Shown piece after piece: positions 55,735 through 64,000 of a stretch of DNA of 64,000 nucleotides. The stretch is from NCBI GenBank assembly GCA_038501625.1, contig JAZAYU010000369.1, positions 62,001-126,000 on the forward strand, given 5' to 3'. The position numbers and the translations under genes are program-made. Position 1 is the stretch's first letter; each line of letters opens with the position of its first letter. The DNA is from Corbicula japonica. Its lineage: Eukaryota; Mollusca; Bivalvia; Venerida; Cyrenidae. The notes beneath the pieces are model-generated. The model saw nothing but the letters and a program-made list of their open reading frames with translations. It did not search any database and had not been told where the DNA came from.

Positions 55735-56534
55735 ATCTAAAACCACCAGCCAGCTACCATGGCTATTTCATTACAATTAAACAATTACAATTATACAACA
55801 TAACAAATCTACTCTGGTTGCTTTTAGATTCATTAGGGTTATGACTGACAGAGAAGCCAACAGTACAGATCTTGATCAGATGGCACATATGTGTCGTACA
55901 TGATAAAACCTTGTAGTAAAGCGTTAATCTATTCATATGCAACCTTTAAGACATAATTTTCATAAAAGAATTCAGTTTCCAGAGGGTGAATTTTCTCTTC
56001 TTGCAGCCCAAATGTATATTTCTAAAGTTTTAAAATTCTTAAAAAGTGAATTATATGCATATCTGGAAGGGCCTCACCCAGCACATATCCTGCACACACA
56101 GCCAAAAAGTAGAGCATGGTATTACAAGTTGTCTGAGTGAAATAACTCCAACCCACCCATCAGCTCAACAATGTTGCCTGCAAAAGCACATAAACATATA
56201 AAGCATAAGAAGCTAATGGCATTTAAAGCATAACAAAGGCAACATTTGTAACCATTTTATTTGTAGACTTTGGCATGTGGTAGTTTTACATATAAGTTCA
56301 TGCATTTTTGTAACAGACAATTATATCACAAAGCAACAAATCAATTATATTCTGTAATATCTAATCTCTTTGATTTGTTAACAGATAAAATTGAAAGGTG
56401 TTCACATCCATACTCTTTAAAAACCATAAGCACTGCTGTTGTTTGGAATTCCATTAAATTAACATTACAAGGTTTCCACCAGTGTCTATTAACTCTATAT
56501 TTAATAGAACCTAAGGGCCTAAGATCATAAATCT

Positions 56535-56660
56535 AAATTATGCGACCAGTCTCAAATCTCAATTATCTGATTGGCTAAAATGGTGACAGATTGCCATTTC
56601 GGTCAATCAGATGGTTGAGATTTGAGACTGGTTTCCAATCTTAATCGTATGATCTTGGGC
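56535..56660. mobile_element. Palindromic MITE, family P, copy 5
   Basis: GCGACCAGTCTCAAATCTCA..AAAATGGTGACAGATTGCCATTT..GAGATTTGAGACTGG, with diverged ends and GATCTTGGGCCCTGG at the right border. Confidence 0.75.
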
Positions 56661-57094
56661 CCTGGTCCAGGCTTCAATGTAATAAAACAGTCTTAGATTA
56701 TAGCAATGTATTGGGTTAAAATTCAGCACAATCTTACAATAGAACAATGCCAAGCAGGTAAACTAAAAAGCAAGACTCCATTGAAAAGTGTCGGACACAG
56801 GTCATGAGGGGGTGTTCAGAGGGTTTGCGGAAAAGTGCTACAATTTGTTTTACTTATATTTATAGAAAAATAATCATTGTTTATTATTTCAATAACTAGC
56901 ATTATCTTAAAATGTAAAAGAAATACCCTGACAGGTGAGGTTTTCCCATGACAAGGGCACTTATCTTTCTAGAAATTAACTTTTGTTATAAAACATTTTC
57001 TTCAGCTGGTACCATAGCAGTTCAAATCAGTTTATTAATTTGAAGTCGCACAGAAGTCTGATTTGGGTAAAAAAAATATGAATTTTATTCCATA

Positions 57095-57330
57095 TCACTG
57101 TCTCAAATCTGGTCCAGTCACCATTTCAGCCAATCAGATGCTTGAAATTTGAGACTGGTTTTCATACTCAGTTTTATAACCTTGGGACCTAGTCCAAATG
57201 GTATGAAGCTGACTGGAGAACAGTCTCAAATCTCATCAATCTGACTGGTTGAGCACAGTCTCAGAACCAACCAATCAAGAAGCTTCAAATCTGAGACTGT
57301 ATTCTTTTCTCAGTTTTATAACAATGGAGC
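57095..57330. mobile_element. Palindromic MITE, family P, copies 6 and 7 side by side
   Basis: 57095-57183 keeps mainly the right arm (CACCATTTCAGCCAATCAGA to TTTTATAACC). 57205-57323 is a more diverged hairpin (ACAGTCTCAAATCTCATCAA..CTTCAAATCTGAGACTGT..CAGTTTTATAAC). They lie ~20 bp apart. Confidence 0.65.
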
Positions 57331-57699
57331 CTAGTGTTTGTACTGTTAGCTTAGTTCCAAAAACAAATGCCATAGATAAAAACAAATACAACATTTAATG
57401 CATTAGCAAACAGGTAAAATGCCATCATACAATGTTTTAACTATATAGTATATATTGCACATAATTATTTCAGTACTCAAAACAAAAGTAAAAGCATTTG
57501 AAAAAGAACAACAAAGATATGTTATGTAATAAAAATTCCTTCATACATTAAATTTTATTTAAATGCATTAAAATAGTGCTCCTTTCACCTAACAAGAAGC
57601 CACAATATGTAAAACAATTCTTTATTTTTAGTGGGCAAACAACAGAATGAATTCAAAATTATCTACAAAGACACTACATGTATAATATATAACACTGAT

Positions 57700-58205
57700 G
57701 GGATCTCCTGTGTAACACAGGAGGATTCTCATATGTAAAATAGGAGGGTTTTCCCTTACAACACAGGAGGGTTCTCATATATAAAGAAGGATGATTCTCC
57801 CATGTAATACAGCTGAGTTCCATTATGTAACACTAGAGGGTTTGTGGGTTTTGGAACACCATAATCTCACTTCTTTCCTTTATACCAATGACCTTAAGGG
57901 ATTGCTAACATTTACATATGATAGATGATCTCTATCTACGACCTTCCCTTTATCAACTGATGATATAAAACACTGTGGAGAATTTGTGGGAGTGTGAGGC
58001 AGAGCATGTAACAAATTTGATAAAATTTGCTGTTGATTTGACATACAAAAACACGAGCAAGCAAGTTTAACATGCTTAACACAATTTTTTTAAAGTATTT
58101 TTAACAATAAAATTTAATGAACTAACCAAGTTTATAAAGTTTTAATGTTAAAAATATCTTGGTATACATGTCAATGTGTGTTTCTGGCTGTACCATTAAG
58201 GAATT
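57700..58205 (+). repeat. Second copy of the repeat carrying a 24-bp-type array
   Basis: 57700-57840 has about six units of the CTCCTATGTAACACAGGAGG type. Then GGTTTGTGGGTTTTGGAACA..TTTGCTGTTGATTTGACATA..TTTCTGGCTGTACCATTAAG follows, collinear with 39005-39370. At 58193 a TTAAGGAATTGCAACACTCC stretch resembles a TTAA-MITE end. 58436-60010 shows only satellite-related modules near 58560-58625 and no gene. Confidence 0.7.
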
Positions 58206-58301
58206 GCAACACTCCACCCACTTACATTTATTTCTTATAATTTATTCATACAAGTCTATTTAAGTTCACTATTGGTCAACTTCAATACAGTCCAATACCC
58301 A

Positions 58302-58434
58302 TGGTTATAAAGCTGAGCATGGAAACCAGTCTCAAATCTCAAGCATCTGATTGTCTGAAATGGCAACTAGTTGCCATATCAGCCAATCAGATGCTTGAGA
58401 TTGGAGACTGGTTTCCATGCTCAGTTTTATAACA
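58302..58434. mobile_element. Palindromic MITE, family P, copy 8
   Basis: A full-length hairpin from GGTTATAAAGCTGAGCATGG to TGCTCAGTTTTATAACA with the core TGGCAACTAGTTGCCA; compensating changes on both sides of the core keep the palindrome. Confidence 0.85.
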
Positions 58435-60014
58435 CCCAGCCCATATTATTAGAAATACCCATACCACCTGTGAACAAAGAACACCTGTGGATAAAGACCA
58501 CTTTTTACACAATGACTTATCATCTGCACTGGGCGCACTTAGGTCAGAAATAACCTAAAAAATCAAAAAGCAAACAGTGCAGATCCTAATCAGATTGCAC
58601 AGGCCATAGTTGTGTATATGGAGGAAAGGGTTAAAGAAAAAATTCACATGTTAGCAAAAGCCACAAAAACATTTTCTGGGATTTCTCCTGAGTGGTCTTT
58701 GAAGACAGATTTTACTTGTTATTAACAGATACCAGTCTATGAACTCAAAAACTGTAAAATTACTTGCAATAACATGCCTATAAAACTAGTTTCACTATAT
58801 AAATATTAAACATGAAAACATGAGCACAAAACTGTTATCACAATGTTACATCACAAAATAACGCTTGTTTACAAATCTTAGAATATGATATGTACAGTAA
58901 GGCAATGCTTTGTAAAGAAAGACTCTCGTTAACATGTCAATCTCAAGTTATCTTGGGTAGGACAATGTTTTATGAGTACATTTAATAATTATATATGTCT
59001 ACAAGACATGGCCTTAATTGGCTCATTAAGAAAATCACATTTCACCAAAAAATCATTTTTTTACAGATGCAATTATGCAGGACAGAATGTTAGTACAGTC
59101 ATCTGCATTTAAATCAGGTGTTTTTCAGTAAAATTAGGTCATAAAATCAATGGCAACAAATTATCTCAAAATCCTCCATGAAAGTGTTGTTTTGTTTAAA
59201 TTTCTGGATGGATCTACTAATTACCGGTAGGTATATCCACAAAAACGTCACCCAGGGAATATCAATAAATCAGAGGAAACTGGTTACTCTGAGTCTTACA
59301 TTTAGTTTTGACAAAACTTGCATATGTGCCATCAAAGAACTGATGTAGTGATGGCAACTAAGCACACAAACAATATTTTCTTCAAGGGCAAGTGAAAACA
59401 CTTATATTGTTTACACGAAATGTGTAGTCTTTAGTTTGTGTTATTTCATATCCAGATACAATTTTAGATTGTATAATCTTTAACAAGATATGCATAAAAA
59501 AACAATAACAACAGACTATATGGTTGTCACCATCACAAATCGTATTAAATAGCATATGTGCTTAATCTTTTGCTACAATTAACAATCAAATATCCAGAAA
59601 CTAGGCAACCTAGAATTTTGTTTATTTGCTAGCTAAAGATATTTTTCTGGCAATTTTTATGGGTACGAACAATTCAGTTACTTACCCATCAAAAATGTTA
59701 AACAATAAATGTAAAGTCACAACAGGTACAAAGCAAGAAACAAACACAAAATTTACATTTAAACCAAACTGTAAGGCTCCTAAGCAACAATGTCACCTCT
59801 AAAATAACAGGAGAACTTGCAGACTTAGAAAAACTTCAGTTCATTAACTGATACTGCAAAACAATTGGCCTAGTTTGAAATATTATTCATCAATAATTTT
59901 TCATGTAGCCTCAAAATGATCAGAAACATATACAATCATCAACAAATCATCATCTGAGATTCAAATGGTTAACTCAAACCATTGTGTCACATTTCCCTTT
60001 ACTCCATATGTAAC

Positions 60015-62265
60015 TACCAGTGTAGATCCAGATCAGCCAGCACAGCCATGCCATCTTATCAGCATTTACACTGTGTAGATCCAGATCAGCAAGCACATCC
60101 ATGCCATCTTATCAGCATTTACACTGTGTAGATCCAGATCAGCCAGCACAGCCATGCCATCCAGATCAGCCAGCACATCCATGCCATCTTATCAGGATTT
60201 ACACAGTGTAGATCCAGATCAGCCAGCACATCCATGCCATCTTATCAGGATTTACACTGTGTAAATCCAGATCAGCCAGCACATCCATGTCATCTTATCA
60301 GGATTTACACTGTGTAGATCCAGATCAGCCAGCACATCCATGCCATCTTATCAGGATTTACACAGTGTAGATCCAGATCAGCCAGCACATCCATGCCATC
60401 TTATCGGGATTTACACTGTGTAGATCCAGATCAGCCAGCACATCCATGTCATCTTATCGGGATTTACACTGTGTAGATCCAGATCAGCCAGCACATCCAT
60501 GCCATCTTATCGGGATTTACACTGTGTAGATCCAGATCAGCCAGCACATCCATGCCATCTTATCAGGATTTACACTGTGTAGAGCAAGATAAGCCAGCAC
60601 ATCCATCTCATCTTATCGGGATTTACACTGTGTAGATCCAGATCAGCCAGCACAGCCATGCCATCTTATCGGGATTTACACTGTGTAGATCCAGATCAGC
60701 CAGCACATCCATGCCATCTTATCGGGATTTACACTGTGTAGATCCAGATCAGCCAGCACAGCCATGCCATCTTATCAGGATTTACAATGTGTAGATCCAG
60801 ATCAGCCAGCACAGCCATGCCATCTTATCAGGATTTACACTGTGTAGAGCAAGATCAGCCAGCACAGCCATGCCATCTTATCAGGATTTACACTGTGTAG
60901 ATCCAGATCAGCCAGCACAGCCATGCCATCTTATCAGGATTTACACTGTGTAGATCAAGATCAGCCAGCACAGCCATGCCATCTTATCAGGATTTACACT
61001 GTGTAGAGCAAGATCAGCCAGCACAGCCATGCCATCTTATCACGATTTACACTGTGTAGATCAAGATCAGCCAGCACAGCCATGCCATCTTATCAGGATT
61101 TACACTGTGTAGATCCAGACCAGCCAGCACAGCCATGTCATCTTATCACGATTTACACTGTGTAGATCAAGATCAGCAAGCACATCCATGCCATCTTATC
61201 ACGATTTACACTGTGTAGATCAAGATCAGCCAGCACAGCCATGCCATCTTATCAGGATTTACACTGTGTAGATCCAGATCAGCCAGCACAGCCATGTCAT
61301 CTTATCAGGATTTACACTGTGTAGATCAAGATCAGCCAGCACAGCCATGCCATCTTATCAGGATTTACACTGCGTAGATCCAGATCAGCCAGCACATCCA
61401 TGCCATCTTATCAGGATTTACACTGTGTAGATCCAGATCAGCTAGCACAGCCATGCCATCTTATCACGATTTACACTGTGTAGATCCAGATCAGCCAGCA
61501 CAGCCATGCCATCTTATCAGGATTTACACTGTGTAGATCAAGATCAGCAAGCACAGCCATGCCATCTTATCAGGATTTACACTGTGTAGATCAAGATCAG
61601 CAATCTTATCATGATTTACACTGTGTAGATCAAGATCAGCAAGCACATCCATGTCATCTTATCAGGATCTACACTGTGTAGATCCAGATCAGCCAGCACA
61701 TCCATGCCATCTTATCAGGATTTACACTGTGTAGATCCAGATCAGCCAGCACATCCATGCCATCTTATCAGGATTTACACTGTGTAGATCCAGACCAGCC
61801 AGCACAGCCATGTCATCTTATCACGATTTACACTGTGTAGATCAAGATCAGCAAGCACATCCATGCCATCTTATCACGATTTACACTGTGTAGATCCAGA
61901 TCAGCAAGCACAGCCATGCCATCTTATCAGGATTTACACTGTGTAGATCCAGATCAGCTAGCACATCCATGCCATCTTATCAGGATTTACACTGTGTAGA
62001 TCCAGATCAGCCAGCACATCCATGCCATCTTATCAGGATTTACACTGTGTAGATCCAGATCAGCGAGCACATCCATGCCATCTTATCAGGATTTACACTG
62101 TGTAGATCCAGATCAGCTAGCACATCCATGCCATCTTATCAGGATTTACACTGTGTAGATCCAGATCAGCCAGCACAGCCATGCCATCTTATCACGATTT
62201 ACACTGTGTAGATCCAGATCAGCAAGCACATCCATGCCATCTTATCAGGATTTACACTGTTGGCT
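60015..62265. repeat. 53-bp satellite array, about 42 units
   Basis: Unit: CTTATCAGGATTTACACTGT followed by GTAGATCCAGATCAGCCAGC ACAGCCATGCCAT. CTTATC occurs at 60055 and 60108, giving the period of 53. Positions that alternate along the array include CACAGCC/CACATCC, AGATCCAG/AGATCAAG and AGGAT/CGGGAT/CACGAT. One shortened unit occurs near 60150 and another near 61600. No coding potential. Confidence 0.95.
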
Positions 62266-62800
62266 CCTTTTAAATCAGAAATAACCTTAATAAAAGTCAA
62301 AAAGCAAACAGTGTAGATCCAGATCCACACTTTAAAGAGACGTATTTTACAAAGCCTAAAATTTAATGCAAGCTGAGGAAATAACTTAGATTCTCCCTGC
62401 AAATTCTTGAAAACCAACCCACAGAGCCAATAATATCCAGCAAGGGCCATCATGAGTGAGCTCAATGGAGTCTTCATGAAAACTTAACATATGATAAGAC
62501 TTCTTCTCCAAAAATAGGCAACAAGTAAAGAATTACCCCAACAAACACCAGTAACATATTAAATGTGTAACTATATTTAGTAACATTTGTAGAATTCATA
62601 ACCCTTTCTTCCATAGACCCACCTTTATTGCATGGGCGAACAGTGTAGATCCAGATCAGCCATGCCATTTCATTAGGATCTGCACTGTTTGCTTTATGAT
62701 TCATTAGGTCATTTTTTACCAAAATGTGACAAGTGCAGATCCTGATCAGACGGCACAGATGTGCTGGCTGATCTTGATCTACACTGGTCGCACATGTGTA
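62258..62800. repeat. Satellite-related dispersed modules
   Basis: Copies of AAGCAAACAGTGTAGATCCA (62300), CAGTGTAGATCCAGATCAGC (62640) and TGCTGGCTGATCTTGATCTA (62762), the last in opposite orientation, lie in AT-rich DNA after the main array. Similar modules occur at 55850, 58580, 63388 and 63600. They look like the dispersed element from which the tandem arrays grew. 62801-63387 shows nothing else. Confidence 0.6.
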
Positions 62801-63432
62801 AAAATGTGTATATATATATGGAGGAAAGGCTAAATAAGCATGCTGACTCCTGTCAACAAGGTCAACATTTTACTTTCTTTATATCACTAGCAGAAGCACA
62901 AGGTTATCAGGGAACCCCTCAAAAGGGATTTCATACTACCCAGTGTGTCTGCATATAAGTTATGGCACTTACTTATGTGTGTATCATTTTGTGTCAAGGT
63001 GATTTGTCATTATAACTTTTCAAGCTGTGTACGAGTCCAAATATATTCCGTATTGTACAGTAAAACGTCTAATAACCTTTTTATTCTACATCTAATAAAT
63101 GAAGCATGACTTTCAAGCGTTTAAAGACTATTCCATATATATTCCATATTGTACGGTCCAATATTTTATTAAGTTTTTCATTCCGATCATTTTTACGGTC
63201 AACAGCTTTTATCATTGTAAAACAATGGTAAAGTGCATTTGCACTTAATCATCCAATATGAAAAAAATACGGACTTTTTTGGATCCAATACGGGAAAATA
63301 TTGGACAGTCACGTGGTACAATTAAAGGACGCTAATTGGATGAATTTATTAGATGTAGAATAAATGTGTTATAATGGCATGTGCAATCAGGTTAGATCCA
63401 GATCAGATTACACATCCATGCAATCTGGTCTA

Positions 63433-63534
63433 GAGGTTATAAAGCTGAGATTGGAAACCAGTCTCAAATCTCCATTTCAGCCAATCAGATGCTTGAGATT
63501 TGAGACTGGTTTCCATGCTCAGTTTTATAACCTT
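63433..63534. mobile_element. Palindromic MITE, family P, copy 9 (left arm shortened)
   Basis: GGTTATAAAGCTGAGATTGG..AACCAGTCTCAAATCTCC, then the right arm complete to TTTTATAACC. It sits between two satellite-related modules. Confidence 0.8.
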
Positions 63535-63609
63535 GGGCACTGATCTGGATCTGCACTGGCTGCATATTGGTCAAGTATAACCTGATAAATCTAAAAGCAA
63601 ATAGTGTAG

Positions 63610-64000
63610 ATCAAGATTAGATGGCATGAGTGTGCTGACTGATCTGGATCTACAATGTAGATGGCATGAGTGTGCTGACTGATCTGGATCTACAATGTAG
63701 ATGGCATGAGTGTGCTGGCTGATCTGGATCTACAATGTAGATGGCATGAGTGTGCTGACTGATCTGGATCTACAATGTAGATGGCATGAGTGTGCTGGCT
63801 GATCTGGATCTACAATGTAGATGGCATGAGTGTGCTGACTGATCTGGATCTACAATGTAGATGGCATGAGTGTGCTGGCTGATCTGGATCTACAATGTTT
63901 ACCCACACATTAAAGGTTCAAGATTAGATGGCATGAATGTGCTGGTTGATCTGGATCTACAATGTTTACCCACACATTAAAGGTTCAAGATTAGATGGCA
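63610..64000. repeat. 40-bp satellite array, inverted relative of the 53-bp array
   Basis: The unit TGTAGATGGCATGAGTGTGC TGACTGATCTGGATCTACAA repeats every 40 bases (63655-63898), alternating TGACTGATC and TGGCTGATC. It then changes to a longer unit with TTTACCCACACATTAAAGGT and runs off the window. Its complement matches 40 of the 53 positions of the 60-62 kb unit. Confidence 0.9.

Larger units (their letters stand above)
55735..57690. other. Repeat-bearing stretch without a gene
   Basis: Holds a GTACAGATCTTGATCAGATG module (55850-55915) related to the 53-bp satellite, a family D fragment (56030-56240, minus) and three family P MITEs (annotated separately). No exon or gene recognised. Confidence 0.5.

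Overview
The window is eukaryotic nuclear DNA: AT-rich, gene-poor and repeat-dense, with GT-AG introns, several non-LTR retrotransposon lineages, a mariner, hAT-type inverted-repeat elements, tRNA-derived SINE-like units and large minisatellite arrays. A clustered family of single-exon B-box proteins without RING, a multi-exon sushi/transmembrane gene and abundant palindromic MITEs suggest a lophotrochozoan, most likely a bivalve mollusc. That assignment is inference from gene content and repeat style, not from a species-specific marker.

Layout: 0.9-2.7 kb is a TTAA-bounded palindromic MITE split by an insertion that carries two nearly identical 415-bp direct repeats. 5.5-12.6 kb is a decayed CR1/L2-like LINE on the minus strand (SGNH-type ORF1, endonuclease plus reverse transcriptase ORF2). 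A dispersed repeat has inserted into its ORF1, and a 1,076-bp hAT-type element with a perfect 8-bp target duplication has inserted into that repeat. 16.2-20.1 kb holds the 3' part of a host gene: three sushi exons, a transmembrane exon and a long disordered cytoplasmic tail, all joined by phase-1 introns. 23.4-25.4, 34.3-36.2 and 40.0-41.9 kb are three paralogous B-box/coiled-coil/beta-propeller-like genes; the third carries an in-frame TAG where the paralogue in this window with the closest local match has Gln.

27.4-33.5 kb is repeat-rich: a tandem pair of tRNA-like 254-bp units, a 45-bp GC-rich satellite whose period (a multiple of 3) keeps frames open on both strands, and scattered copies of one dispersed repeat. 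37.7-39.0 kb is a ~24-bp minisatellite that sits inside a larger repeat also present at 57.7-58.2 kb. 42.8-46.9 kb has degenerate tandem repeats, a SINE on the minus strand and a 5'-truncated LINE 3' end. 49.7-54.1 kb is a second, 5'-truncated LINE interrupted by an apparently intact mariner whose transposase frame is split by a clean 171-bp GT-AG intron. 60.0-62.3 kb is a 53-bp satellite, and 63.6-64.0 kb is a related 40-bp array in the opposite orientation.

The host genes probably serve recognition or signalling (sushi receptor) and ubiquitin- or innate-immunity-type roles (B-box family); the window itself does not prove either. Most of the remaining sequence is layered mobile DNA.
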